Origin: Lachnospiraceae bacterium UBA7050
Lineage (GTDB): Bacteria > Bacillota > Clostridia > Lachnospirales > Lachnospiraceae
Reading direction: 5' to 3'
Assembly: GCA_002493905.1 (NCBI GenBank)
Contig: DLAJ01000028.1
Location: forward strand, 51,149 to 115,148
DNA: 64,000 nucleotides
Shown: positions 1 through 8,192 of the stretch, in pieces
Position numbering within the stretch: position 1 is the first letter of the stretch
Layout of the letters: every line of letters starts with the position of its first letter
Position numbers and translations under genes: made by a program
The notes under the pieces: generated by a model
What the model was told of the DNA's origin: nothing
The model's input: the letters and a program-made list of their open reading frames with translations, nothing else
The model's database searches: none

Positions 1-2
1 CT

Positions 3-128
3 GAACAACTGGCTTATGGAACAGGGCTGGTGATACTTGACGAGAAAACCCATCGAGACGCAGTCGAGATGGTACAAGGCTTGCAGGGAGGAGCTTATGA
101 CCGATATTCTGATAGTAGAAGACGATAA
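3..128 (+). CDS. possible 3' end of an unidentified upstream gene
   Basis: Frame 3 is open from the window edge to a TAA at 126-128 and reads like protein (it contains GTGLVILDEKTHRDAV). It would overlap the response-regulator start at 97 by about 30 bases. Frame 1 is also open to a TGA at 31-33, so the choice of frame is uncertain. No family is recognised and the call depends on sequence outside the window. Confidence 0.25.
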   Translation, partial: EQLAYGTGLVILDEKTHRDAVEMVQGLQGGAYDRYSDSRRR

Positions 129-759
129 GGAACTTGCCGGTCTGCTGACTGACTTCTTAAGTGACGAGGGCTACACCGTGTCAAGCACAGGAAGCGGGGA
201 GCGCGCCGTATGGCTCTTTGAACAATATGGCGCAAGGCTTGTGGTGCTTGACATCAATCTTCCCGATGTGAACGGCTTTGCGGTCTGCTCCAGACTTCGG
301 GAAAATGTGGATACTCCTATCCTGATTGTCAGTTCAAGAACGGGTAAGGAGGATAAGCTGAACGGCTTGGACCTCGGTGCTGACGATTATATAGAAAAGC
401 CCTATGACATTGATATTCTTATCGCTAAGATCAAGGGGATATTCAAACGGCGGTATCAGCGCGATACCTTGTCAGCGGACGGCGTGGAACTCAATCTTGC
501 AGATAAAACAGCACTCATCGACAAAAAGAGCGTGGAACTGCCTGCAAAAGAATTTGAGCTGTTAGCGCTTCTTGTCGGAAATCAGGGCAAGACGCTGAAA
601 AAGGAGTACCTGTTTGGCACTGTATGGGGCAGCGACAGCGATTCGGAGCTGCAGACGCTGCATGTGCATATCAACCGCCTTCGCCAGAAGCTCGGTGATG
701 ATCCGAAGAATGCAAAGCGTCTGCTTACTGTCTGGGGTGTGGGGTATAAGTTTGTATGA
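97..759 (+). CDS. OmpR-family response regulator
   Basis: Two-domain transcription factor of 220 residues. The N-terminal receiver has the acidic pair in VEDD (residues 8-10), the phospho-acceptor Asp52 in VVLDINLPD and Lys101 in EKPYD. The C-terminal half is a winged helix ending in LLTVWGVGYKFV, typical of OmpR/PhoB. An in-frame TTG lies upstream at 37, but ATG 97 is preferred because AGGGAGGAG (85-93) sits just before it. The kinase gene starts inside its stop codon, so the two are translationally coupled. The target is unknown; regulators of this size paired with small kinases often control peptide-antibiotic exporters, but no such exporter is in the window. Confidence 0.93.
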   Translation: MTDILIVEDDKELAGLLTDFLSDEGYTVSSTGSGERAVWLFEQYGARLVVLDINLPDVNGFAVCSRLRENVDTPILIVSSRTGKEDKLNGLDLGADDYIEKPYDIDILIAKIKGIFKRRYQRDTLSADGVELNLADKTALIDKKSVELPAKEFELLALLVGNQGKTLKKEYLFGTVWGSDSDSELQTLHVHINRLRQKLGDDPKNAKRLLTVWGVGYKFV

Positions 760-1973
760 AGGCTTTCAGAAGACTGTGTATGGTAGTGATAACTGCATTT
801 CTTTTACTGACGGGAGTATTCAATCTATTTCTTGTGGGAGTAAAAGAAAGAAATGAGAGCATTTATCGTGTGGAAGCCAAGCGGCTTGCAGATGAGATCG
901 CGGAAACAGGAGCGTTTGATCTTGAAAAATATCCCCATATTACGGGGGTGTCGGGGGATGACGACGGCGGACTGTATATCTCCGAAGAGCATTATCTGAT
1001 CATAGAAGCAGGCGGTACGCTGTATCGTGTGGAGTATATTGTCGGAAACGGACAGCACAGCGTTGCAGCCATGAACGGTGTATTGGGCGCGCTGTTTGTG
1101 CTGATCGTTGGTCTTTTGTATTATATCTGGGGACATATCATTGTGCCGTTTGGCAGGCTTACCGATGTTCCAAAAGAGCTTGCAAGGGGCAATCTTGCTG
1201 TCCCGATACCGGAGGAAAAAAGCCGTTTCTTTGGAAAATTCACATGGGGTGTGAATCTTTTGCGTGAGAGTATCGAGAACAGCCGCAAAAAAGAAATCGC
1301 GATGCTGAGGGACAAAAAACTCTTACTGCTTTCCCTTTCCCATGACATTAAAACGCCTTTGTCGGCAATTAAGCTGAATGCAGAGGCACTTGCCAGGGGA
1401 TTATATAAGGACGGGGAAAAACGGCGTGCTGCTGCAGAGAGCATCAATACCCGTGCAGATGAGATAGAGCGTTTTGTCAGCGAGATCACAAAGGCGGCAG
1501 GCGAGGACTTTATGAGTTTTGAGGTCACACAGGGAGAGGCTTTTTTAAGCGATATTATCACAAGAATCAATGCGAGATATACGCCCCAGCTTGCCATGTC
1601 GGGAACGGAGTTTGTGATTCAGAACTATGATGACTGCATTCTTTCCTGCGACCCCGGCCGCCTTGCAGAGTGCCTGCAGAATCTGATGGAAAATGCGATC
1701 AAATATGGTGACGGCAGACGAATTGAGATCAGCTTCGATAAAGTTGACGGATGTAAACTTATTACGGTATCAAATACAGGCTGTACGCTTGAAGTGAAAG
1801 AACTGCCGCAGATATTCGAAAGCTTTCATCGTGGAAATAATGCGGACGGTGTGCAGGGCAGCGGGCTTGGACTTTTCATTTGCCGCAGGCTGATGGGGCT
1901 TATGAATGGAGAGGTATATGCTGATATCCGTGATGAATGCTTCTATATCACGCTTGTTGTGAAAATGGCATGA
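756..1973 (+). CDS. sensor histidine kinase, partner of the adjacent response regulator
   Basis: Membrane kinase of 405 residues that should phosphorylate the regulator encoded just upstream. TM1 lies at about 7-28, followed by a short extracytoplasmic loop of some 80 residues, then TM2 at about 107-128 and a HAMP-like linker. The dimerisation/phospho-acceptor helix has His196 in LSLSHDIKTPLSAIK. The ATP-binding domain shows an N box (ENAIKYG) and a G box (GSGLGLFICRR). The ATG overlaps the regulator TGA by four bases (ATGA). The short sensor loop suggests an intramembrane or cell-envelope signal; this is inference. Confidence 0.93.
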   Translation: MKAFRRLCMVVITAFLLLTGVFNLFLVGVKERNESIYRVEAKRLADEIAETGAFDLEKYPHITGVSGDDDGGLYISEEHYLIIEAGGTLYRVEYIVGNGQHSVAAMNGVLGALFVLIVGLLYYIWGHIIVPFGRLTDVPKELARGNLAVPIPEEKSRFFGKFTWGVNLLRESIENSRKKEIAMLRDKKLLLLSLSHDIKTPLSAIKLNAEALARGLYKDGEKRRAAAESINTRADEIERFVSEITKAAGEDFMSFEVTQGEAFLSDIITRINARYTPQLAMSGTEFVIQNYDDCILSCDPGRLAECLQNLMENAIKYGDGRRIEISFDKVDGCKLITVSNTGCTLEVKELPQIFESFHRGNNADGVQGSGLGLFICRRLMGLMNGEVYADIRDECFYITLVVKMA

Positions 1974-2004
1974 TCTCGTTCCACTCGTTCCCCGCAGAAT
2001 TGTC

Positions 2005-2034
2005 TTGACTTCACTTTCTATCTGGAAATATAAT
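2005..2034 (+). promoter_or_regulatory. sigma-A promoter for alaS
   Basis: TTGACT (2005-2010), an 18-base spacer and a perfect TATAAT (2029-2034). It lies after the kinase stop codon, so alaS is transcribed apart from the two-component system. Transcription would start near 2041 and the leader would contain both stem-loops that follow. Confidence 0.8.
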
Positions 2035-2049
2035 AGAAGGCGTATGACA

Positions 2050-2118
2050 GGTTGAAAGAATGATATTCTTTGGAATTGTATTCTTTCAACCGCAGATTTG
2101 TGCCATGCACAGATCTGC
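2050..2118 (+). promoter_or_regulatory. two stem-loops in the alaS leader
   Basis: The first stem is a perfect 12-base inverted repeat, GGTTGAAAGAAT (2050-2061) with ATTCTTTCAACC (2080-2091). AAAGAAT in its left arm can instead pair with ATTCTTT at 2065-2071 across a three-base loop, giving two exclusive folds. The second hairpin pairs 2092-2103 with 2107-2118 across a CAT loop with one G-U. Neither is followed by a U-run, so they are not simple terminators. No T-box sequence is present. The region ends about 20 bases before the alaS ribosome-binding site. Confidence 0.6.
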
Positions 2119-2146
2119 AGGCTGAGAAAGGGGCATGGAGATAAAA

Positions 2147-4789
2147 ATGAAAACATATGGCGTAAATGAACTTAGAAATATGTTCCTCAATTTCTTTGAG
2201 GAGAAGGGACACCTGAAAATGAAAAGCTTTTCGCTTGTCCCGCATAATGATAATTCGCTGCTGCTCATCAATTCTGGCATGGCGCCGTTAAAGCCTTATT
2301 TTACCGGACAGGAGATTCCGCCGAGACGGAGGGTTACGACCTGCCAGAAATGTATCCGCACCGAGGATATAGAGAGCGTGGGAAAGACTGCGCGACATGG
2401 TACGTTTTTTGAAATGCTCGGAAACTTTTCTTTCGGTGATTATTTCAAACACGAGGCGATTAAATGGAGCTGGGAGTTCTTAACGGAGCGCGTGGGCTTA
2501 GATGCGTCCCGCCTTTATCCGTCCGTCTATGAGGAGGACGACGAGGCGTTTCGTATCTGGAACGAGGAGATCGGGATTGCGCCTGAGCGGATTTTCCGTT
2601 TCGGAAAAGCGGACAACTTCTGGGAGCATGGCGCCGGTCCGTGCGGACCCTGCTCCGAGATTTATTATGACCGCGGCGAGAAATACGGCTGTGGGAAGCC
2701 GGGCTGTACGGTCGGCTGCGACTGTGACCGCTATATCGAAGTATGGAACAACGTGTTTACCCAGTTTGATAATGACGGAAAAGGGAATTACAGTGATTTG
2801 GAGCAGAAGAATATTGATACCGGTATGGGACTGGAGCGTCTCGCGGTTGTCGTGCAGGATGTGGATTCCATTTTTGATATTGATACGCTTCAGGCGCTTA
2901 GGAACCGTGTCTGTGAGCTGGCGGGCGTTACCTATAAAGAGGATGCGGCAAAGGATGTGTCCATCCGCTTGATCACCGACCATATCCGCTCCGCGACCTT
3001 TATGATCTCAGACGGTATCATGCCGGCGAACGAAGGCAGGGGCTATGTGCTTCGCCGCATTATCCGCCGCGCTGCGCGCCACGGAAGGATGCTCGGCATT
3101 GACGATGTCTTTCTGGCAAATTTAAGTGCGACCGTGATCGAGGGAAGTAAGGACGGTTATCCCGAACTGGAGGAAAAAAAGGACTTCATTTTCCATGTAC
3201 TGACGCAGGAGGAAAATAAATTTAATAATACGATCGATCTGGGGCTTGCGATTCTTGCACAGATGGAAGAGACGCTTGCGGCGGAAGGGAAAACCGAACT
3301 TTCCGGTGAGGATGCCTTTAAGCTCCATGATACCTATGGATTCCCGATCGATCTGACAAAAGAGATTTTGGAGGAAAAGGGCTTCACCGTTGAGGAGGAG
3401 CAGTTTCAGGCGGCGATGCAGGAGCAGAAGACGAAGGCACGCGCCGCGCGTAAGACGACCAATTATATGGGTGCGGATGCGACGGTTTACGAATCACTGG
3501 ACCCTGCACTGACCACGCAGTTTGTCGGTTATGATATGCTCAGCACGGATGCGAAGATCACGGCGATGACGACGGAAACGGAAGTGATCACGGCGCTGAC
3601 CGACGGGGAAGCGGGCACGATCATCACCGATGTGACGCCGCTTTATGCGACAATGGGCGGTCAGGCTGGCGACAAAGGTGTTATCACAACCAAGGACGGC
3701 GTCTTTGCGATTGAAGAGACAGTAAAGCTTTCGGGGGACAAGGTCGGACATATTGGACGGATGACGAAAGGGATGCTCAAAGTCGGCGATTCCGTGCATA
3801 TCAGCGTGGATGAGAATACGAGAAGCGCGACCTGCCGCAATCACAGTGCGACCCATCTGTTACAGAAGGCGCTGCGCACCGTGCTCGGAACGCATGTGGA
3901 GCAGGCGGGCTCCTATAACGATGCGGAACGGCTGCGTTTTGACTTCAGCCACTTTGCTGCGATGACAAAAGAAGAACTTGCAAAAGTGGAGCAGATCGTC
4001 AACGAGAAGATTGCGGAGGGCATTCCGGTCGTGACGGAAGTGCTCACGGTCGAGGAAGCCAAGAAGACCGGAGCCATGGCGCTCTTTGGTGAAAAATACG
4101 GCGAGAAAGTGCGCGTCGTGGAGATGGGAGAATTTTCCAAGGAATTTTGCGGCGGCACGCATGTAAAGAACACGGCATCCATCGGTTCCTTTAAGATTGT
4201 GAGCGAGAGCGGCGTCGCGGCGGGTGTCCGCAGGATCGAGGCATTGACCGGACAGGGCGTGGCAAAATACTATGCCGCTCTGGAAGAAAAGATCAATGAG
4301 GCGGCGGGCGTCTTAAAGACGACACCGGCAAGTCTTGTCGAGCGCTGCACGCATCTGATGAACGAACTGAAAGCGCTTCAGAGTGAGAACGAGTCGTTAA
4401 AGAGTAAGGCGGCACAAAACGCACTCGGTGATGTCATGAACGACGTGCAGGATGTGAAAGGCGTGAAGCTGCTTGCAGCGAGCGTGGCGGATGTGGATAT
4501 GAACGGTCTGCGCGAACTCGGAGATCAGCTGAAGCAAAAGCTGGGAGAGGGCGTGATCGTGCTTGCATCTGCAAAAGACGGAAAAGTGAATCTGATCGCG
4601 ATGGCAACGGACGGTGCGCAGGCGAAGGGCGCGCATGCCGGGAATCTGATCAAAGGCATTGCGGCGCTTGTCGGCGGGGGCGGCGGAGGACGGCCGAATA
4701 TGGCGCAGGCAGGCGGCAAAAATCCGGCAGGAATCCCGAATGCAGTTGCGGAAGCGGCAAAAGTGCTTGAAGGACAGATAAAAAATTAG
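2147..4789 (+). CDS. alaS: alanyl-tRNA synthetase
   Basis: Charges tRNA-Ala with alanine in the cytoplasm and edits mischarged Ser/Gly. The protein has 880 residues, the normal bacterial length. It opens with the class II catalytic core (MKTYGVNELRNMFLNFFEEK, then the RRVTTCQKCIR region). The editing domain has the zinc-binding HSATH (His566 and His570) and CGGTH (Cys668). A coiled-coil and the C-Ala domain follow, ending in the glycine-rich GGGGGGRPNMAQAGG. An ATG at 2135 is in frame, but GGAG (2137-2140) is correctly spaced only for ATG 2147, and the family N-terminus begins there. Confidence 0.98.
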   Translation: MKTYGVNELRNMFLNFFEEKGHLKMKSFSLVPHNDNSLLLINSGMAPLKPYFTGQEIPPRRRVTTCQKCIRTEDIESVGKTARHGTFFEMLGNFSFGDYFKHEAIKWSWEFLTERVGLDASRLYPSVYEEDDEAFRIWNEEIGIAPERIFRFGKADNFWEHGAGPCGPCSEIYYDRGEKYGCGKPGCTVGCDCDRYIEVWNNVFTQFDNDGKGNYSDLEQKNIDTGMGLERLAVVVQDVDSIFDIDTLQALRNRVCELAGVTYKEDAAKDVSIRLITDHIRSATFMISDGIMPANEGRGYVLRRIIRRAARHGRMLGIDDVFLANLSATVIEGSKDGYPELEEKKDFIFHVLTQEENKFNNTIDLGLAILAQMEETLAAEGKTELSGEDAFKLHDTYGFPIDLTKEILEEKGFTVEEEQFQAAMQEQKTKARAARKTTNYMGADATVYESLDPALTTQFVGYDMLSTDAKITAMTTETEVITALTDGEAGTIITDVTPLYATMGGQAGDKGVITTKDGVFAIEETVKLSGDKVGHIGRMTKGMLKVGDSVHISVDENTRSATCRNHSATHLLQKALRTVLGTHVEQAGSYNDAERLRFDFSHFAAMTKEELAKVEQIVNEKIAEGIPVVTEVLTVEEAKKTGAMALFGEKYGEKVRVVEMGEFSKEFCGGTHVKNTASIGSFKIVSESGVAAGVRRIEALTGQGVAKYYAALEEKINEAAGVLKTTPASLVERCTHLMNELKALQSENESLKSKAAQNALGDVMNDVQDVKGVKLLAASVADVDMNGLRELGDQLKQKLGEGVIVLASAKDGKVNLIAMATDGAQAKGAHAGNLIKGIAALVGGGGGGRPNMAQAGGKNPAGIPNAVAEAAKVLEGQIKN

Positions 4790-4798
4790 AAAAATCAG

Positions 4799-4826
4799 TT
4801 GACGACTGGTAAAATTATGCTATAAT
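4799..4826 (+). promoter_or_regulatory. promoter for rpsU
   Basis: TTGACG (4799-4804), a 16-base spacer and TATAAT (4821-4826), with TG one base before the -10 (extended -10). It starts nine bases after the alaS stop. The transcript has a leader of about 90 bases that includes the inverted repeat CAGTC/GACTG just before the ribosome-binding site. Confidence 0.75.
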
Positions 4827-4920
4827 GTGATATGTGTACTGCGGAAATCTTGCCGTACATAGAATAATAACCCAATCAGTCGAGTGGCTTGAAAGGACTG
4901 AAGGGAGGTCGGGTGTCAGC

Positions 4921-5097
4921 GTGTCAAACGTAATCGTAAAAGAGAACGAGACTTTAGATAGTGCTTTACGTCGCTTCAAAAGAAGCTGTGCGAAGGCGGG
5001 TATCCAGCAGGAGATTCGTAAGAGAGAGCATTACGAGAAGCCGAGCGTAAGACGTAAGAAGAAATCTGAAGCTGCGAGAAAACGTAAATACAATTAA
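4921..5097 (+). CDS. rpsU: 30S ribosomal protein S21
   Basis: Small, very basic ribosomal protein of 58 residues that joins the 30S subunit near the anti-Shine-Dalgarno end of 16S rRNA. The sequence from SNVIVKENETLDSALRRFKR to KKKSEAARKRKYN is typical S21 over its full length. The frame is open further upstream, but the family N-terminus dictates GTG 4921 as start. GGGAGG (4903-4908) lies 12 bases upstream, a rather long spacing. It has its own promoter and terminator. Confidence 0.95.
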   Translation: MSNVIVKENETLDSALRRFKRSCAKAGIQQEIRKREHYEKPSVRRKKKSEAARKRKYN

Positions 5098-5107
5098 TTG
5101 CAGGCAT

Positions 5108-5141
5108 AATCCCTGGCAGCCATGCCGGGGATTTATGTTTT
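5108..5141 (+). terminator. intrinsic terminator after rpsU
   Basis: AATCCCTGGCA (5108-5118) pairs with TGCCGGGGATT (5123-5133) with one wobble pair, followed by the interrupted U-tract TATGTTTT. Confidence 0.75.
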
Positions 5142-5186
5142 AGGACTGGAAAATTTTGCAGTCTCAGAATTTGGGAGAAATTTAAG

Positions 5187-5783
5187 ATGTGGAATGTACA
5201 GATACCAATGATTGGCGCGGATGTGTATCAGCTTGTTTTCTGTTTTGTGATTTACAGTATGGGCGGATGGCTTGTTGAATCCATCTATATGTCCTTCTGT
5301 AATAAAAAACTGACAAACCGGGGCTTTGGCTTTTTGCCGTTTTGTCCGATTTATGGGTTTGGCGCAGTATTAGGTCATTATCTGCTCCTGCCATTTGCCA
5401 AAAGCGCAGTTGCTGTTTATTTGATTGGAGCCGTCGTGGCGACAATATTTGAATTTCTGGTCGGAATCCTGATGCAGCGTCTCTTGGGAGAAGTCTGGTG
5501 GGATTATAATGAGAAGCCGTTCAACTATAAGGGGATCATTTGTCTGGAAAGCACGATTGCATGGGGCGCGTATGCACTGATCGTTGTTTATTTTCTTCAC
5601 CGGCGTGTGCTGGGACTGTCGCTGATGGTAAGCAGATTCTGGGGTATCTTTTTCTGCCGCTTCGTGCTGCTGCTTTATACGGTAGATTTCATCTGGCATC
5701 TGCTTGCGGCGCTTGGCGTGAATATGGCGAAATACCGGGATGGTGTTGTGGAACGCTGCAGAAGGTTCCGGGAGAGATTCTAA
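5187..5783 (+). CDS. putative CmpB-type membrane protein (ABC-transporter type IV family)
   Basis: Polytopic membrane protein of 198 residues with five or so hydrophobic segments. It carries the family signatures GGWLVESIY, NRGFGFLPFCPIYGFGA and FNYKGIICLES followed by WG, as in the family called putative ABC-transporter type IV (CmpB). No ATPase partner lies next to it, and the biochemical role of the family is not established. The start follows GGGAG at a suitable distance. It lies between terminators and appears monocistronic. Confidence 0.8.
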   Translation: MWNVQIPMIGADVYQLVFCFVIYSMGGWLVESIYMSFCNKKLTNRGFGFLPFCPIYGFGAVLGHYLLLPFAKSAVAVYLIGAVVATIFEFLVGILMQRLLGEVWWDYNEKPFNYKGIICLESTIAWGAYALIVVYFLHRRVLGLSLMVSRFWGIFFCRFVLLLYTVDFIWHLLAALGVNMAKYRDGVVERCRRFRERF

Positions 5784-5826
5784 AAGGCTGACAGAACGGC
5801 TGCCGTTTACAAATTTTTGATCTGTG

Positions 5827-5860
5827 AAAAGCAGGAGAATGTATTTTTTCCTGCTTTTTT
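5827..5860 (+). terminator. intrinsic terminator after the CmpB-type gene
   Basis: Ten-base stem AAAAGCAGGA (5827-5836) with TCCTGCTTTT (5849-5858), ending in a run of T to 5860. Confidence 0.8.
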
Positions 5861-5901
5861 CCATATGATGAAGAAAGGAACGTTTGTAAAAGAGGCAAAA
5901 C

Positions 5902-7128
5902 GTGCGCATCCAAAACAGGAAATGGTTACGCAAAAGGGGAAAAAGGATACTGTCTGCTCTGTTTGCCGTGTTTCTATCATGTACGGGGGCGGGGGCGGCA
6001 TATTTCGATGCCGCGGGAGCGGAGGCAGGACCGTTGACGGAGCTGCCGTTTGAAATATCGGCGCCGTCCGCAATTCTGATGGAGGCGTCCACCGGACAGG
6101 TCATTTATGAAAAAGGACCGGACGAAGAGCGGAGTCCGGCAAGCATTACAAAGATCATGACGCTTCTTCTTATTTTTGATGCACTGGACAGTGGAAAGAT
6201 CGCGCTGACGGATGAGGTGACGACGAGCGCGTACGCGCAGTCAATGGGAGGCTCCCAGGTATTTCTCGAAGAAGGAGAGGTACAGACCGTTGAAACGCTG
6301 ATTAAATGTATTGTTGTGGCGAGCGGAAACGATGCGTCGGTTGCGATGGCAGAGTACATCAGCGGCAGTGAAGAGGCGTTTGTCGCTCAGATGAATGAGC
6401 GGGCCGCAGGGCTTGGCATGAATCATACCCATTTTGAAGACTGCTGCGGGCTTTCCAATTCGGACGGCCATCATACGAGCGCCCGTGACGTGGCGCTTAT
6501 GGCGAGGGAGCTGATTACGAAATATCCGGAAATCTATCAGTATACAACGATCTGGATGGAGGATATTACCCATGTGACGAGGCGAGGGGAATCCACGTTT
6601 ACGCTTTCAAGTACGAATAAGCTTCTGAAGCAGTATGAATGGACGACGGGATTAAAGACGGGTTCAACGAATAAAGCAAAATACTGCTTCTGCGGGACTG
6701 CCAGAAAGAATGATATTGATTTGATCGCAGTCGTCATGGCGGCTCCCGATTTCAAAGTGCGGTTTGAAGACGCGAGAAAACTGCTGGAGCATGGGTATTC
6801 CCTGTGCGCCGTGTATACGGATGCGCAGACAGAACCGTTGGGGGATATTGCGCTTTCCGGCGGAATTCAGGATACCGTGCCGGTTCATGCGGATGGGACG
6901 TTTTCTTATCTTGATATGACGGGAGCGGATTTGTCCGCCGTTACGAAAGAGATACGCATCCCGCCTGCAGAAGCCCCGGTCACGGAGGGAAAGAAAGCGG
7001 GCGAGATCGTCTACCTTCTGGGAGGCAGGCAGATCGGAAGCGTGGATGTGCTGTACGGGGCGAGCGTGAGAAAAGCAACTTACCGTGATTATCTGAAACG
7101 GATATGGATGCGGTTTTTAATTTCATAA
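5902..7128 (+). CDS. D-alanyl-D-alanine carboxypeptidase, PBP5/DacF type
   Basis: Serine peptidase (family S11) of 408 residues that trims the terminal D-Ala from peptidoglycan stem peptides outside the cell. A basic N-terminus and hydrophobic stretch (about 15-33) form the signal peptide. The three penicillin-binding motifs are present: SITK (Ser81/Lys84), SGN (142-144) and KTG (253-255). A C-terminal beta domain and a final basic amphipathic stretch (YLKRIWMRFLIS) probably sit on the membrane. The GTG start at 5902 follows AGAGG (5891-5895). A second PBP5-type gene at 9805 flanks scpAB on the other side. Confidence 0.92.
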   Translation: MRIQNRKWLRKRGKRILSALFAVFLSCTGAGAAYFDAAGAEAGPLTELPFEISAPSAILMEASTGQVIYEKGPDEERSPASITKIMTLLLIFDALDSGKIALTDEVTTSAYAQSMGGSQVFLEEGEVQTVETLIKCIVVASGNDASVAMAEYISGSEEAFVAQMNERAAGLGMNHTHFEDCCGLSNSDGHHTSARDVALMARELITKYPEIYQYTTIWMEDITHVTRRGESTFTLSSTNKLLKQYEWTTGLKTGSTNKAKYCFCGTARKNDIDLIAVVMAAPDFKVRFEDARKLLEHGYSLCAVYTDAQTEPLGDIALSGGIQDTVPVHADGTFSYLDMTGADLSAVTKEIRIPPAEAPVTEGKKAGEIVYLLGGRQIGSVDVLYGASVRKATYRDYLKRIWMRFLIS

Positions 7129-7165
7129 AAGCAATTTCATAAAAGCTGCGGGAGAATGAGATACA

Positions 7166-7234
7166 AGTTTGAAAGTTCCTTTCAAACTACTTATTGGTGC
7201 AATATCGCAGGCATTTGCCTGCGATATGCGAGGG
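7166..7234 (+). promoter_or_regulatory. two perfect stem-loops ending at a ribosome-binding site
   Basis: First stem AGTTTGAAAG (7166-7175) with CTTTCAAACT (7179-7188) across a TTC loop. Second stem ATATCGCAGGC (7202-7212) with GCCTGCGATAT (7217-7227) across an ATTT loop. Both are perfect and neither has a U-run. The second ends three bases before GAGGG (7230-7234), the Shine-Dalgarno of the next gene. The junction resembles that before scpB. Confidence 0.65.
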
Positions 7235-7241
7235 TATAGAT

Positions 7242-8111
7242 ATGAGCGAATTACTGATGATCTTGTTATTGCTGGTCGGGCTGTTGGTGATATGGGGCAT
7301 CTGCGACATCGTTTATGATGTAAAGACATACCGTGTGACGTCCTATGAGCTGGTTTCTGATAAGATAAAAAAAGAGTTTCGGTTTGTTGTACTTTCTGAT
7401 CTGCATAATAAGTCGTTCGGAAAGAAGAATGACAGGCTGATTGCGGGTATCCGCCGTCTTAGGCCCGATGCGGTCATGATCGCGGGCGACATGATCACGG
7501 CATCCGAAAAAGAGGATGTATCCGGCACGGTGCATCTGCTTGAAACGCTTGCTGCGCAGTATCCGGTCTATTATGGAATCGGCAATCATGAGGAAAAATT
7601 GAAAAGGAAACGCGAGCGCTATGGCAGCATTTACGAGGACTATATGGCGGCGCTTACAAAGGCGGGCGTAACGCCGCTTGTCAATGAAAAGCTCACGCTG
7701 TCCGATTATGGCATTTCTGTCTGCGGGCTTCAGCTCGGATCAAAATATTTCAAGCGTTTCGGGCTGCTGCCCATGGACAGGGAAGACCTGAAACGTCTTA
7801 TCGGCGTCCCTGAACGGGACAAGTATCAGATTCTGCTGGCGCATAACCCGGACTATTTTCCGCAGTATGCGGACTGGGGGGCGGATCTGGTTTTATCAGG
7901 GCATAACCATGGCGGGATCGTCCACATCCCGTTTCTGGGAGGACTTGTATCGCCGCGCTGTGTTCTGTTTCCGAAATACGACGGAGGACGCTTTAAGGAG
8001 GGACAGGCCACGCTGCTGTTAAGCCGCGGTCTCGGTACGCATACGCTGCCGGTGCGCGTCTTAAATCATGCCGAGCTCCTGTCTGTTACATGCAGACCAA
8101 AAGAATCCTGA
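7242..8111 (+). CDS. membrane-anchored calcineurin-like metallophosphoesterase
   Basis: Protein of 289 residues with one N-terminal membrane segment (about 3-25), then a metallophosphoesterase domain. Metal-binding motifs are visible in order: VLSDLHNKSFG (D-x-H), IAGDMI (GD), GIGNHEE (GNH) and LSGHNHGG (GHxH). YkuE-type enzymes of this shape act on phospho-lipid or phosphodiester substrates at the membrane; the substrate here is unknown. ATG 7242 is chosen over the upstream open frame because GAGGG sits seven bases before it. The long stem-loops before it suggest control of translation or mRNA stability. Confidence 0.88.
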   Translation: MSELLMILLLLVGLLVIWGICDIVYDVKTYRVTSYELVSDKIKKEFRFVVLSDLHNKSFGKKNDRLIAGIRRLRPDAVMIAGDMITASEKEDVSGTVHLLETLAAQYPVYYGIGNHEEKLKRKRERYGSIYEDYMAALTKAGVTPLVNEKLTLSDYGISVCGLQLGSKYFKRFGLLPMDREDLKRLIGVPERDKYQILLAHNPDYFPQYADWGADLVLSGHNHGGIVHIPFLGGLVSPRCVLFPKYDGGRFKEGQATLLLSRGLGTHTLPVRVLNHAELLSVTCRPKES

Positions 8112-8121
8112 TATTCTTTTA

Positions 8122-8150
8122 TTGCATTTTTGAGAGAACCTCTGTAAAAT
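8122..8150 (+). promoter_or_regulatory. promoter for scpA
   Basis: TTGCAT (8122-8127), a 17-base spacer and TAAAAT (8145-8150), directly after the phosphoesterase gene. Confidence 0.65.
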
Positions 8151-8192
8151 AGAAATGTTGTGAAGAACACAGCGCAGAGGACGGAGAAAACG

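Noticed and set aside
1..759. Conjugative element or transposon border at the left edge
   Set aside because: The two-component system alone is not enough. No integrase, relaxase or terminal repeat is seen in the window.
1974..2146. T-box riboswitch before alaS
   Set aside because: The leader is only about 100 bases and has no T-box core sequence (AGGGTGGNACCGCG type) or specifier-loop stem.
5370..6104. Antisense open frame of 244 codons over the CmpB-type and PBP5 genes
   Set aside because: It spans two well-supported genes and a terminator and has no family features.
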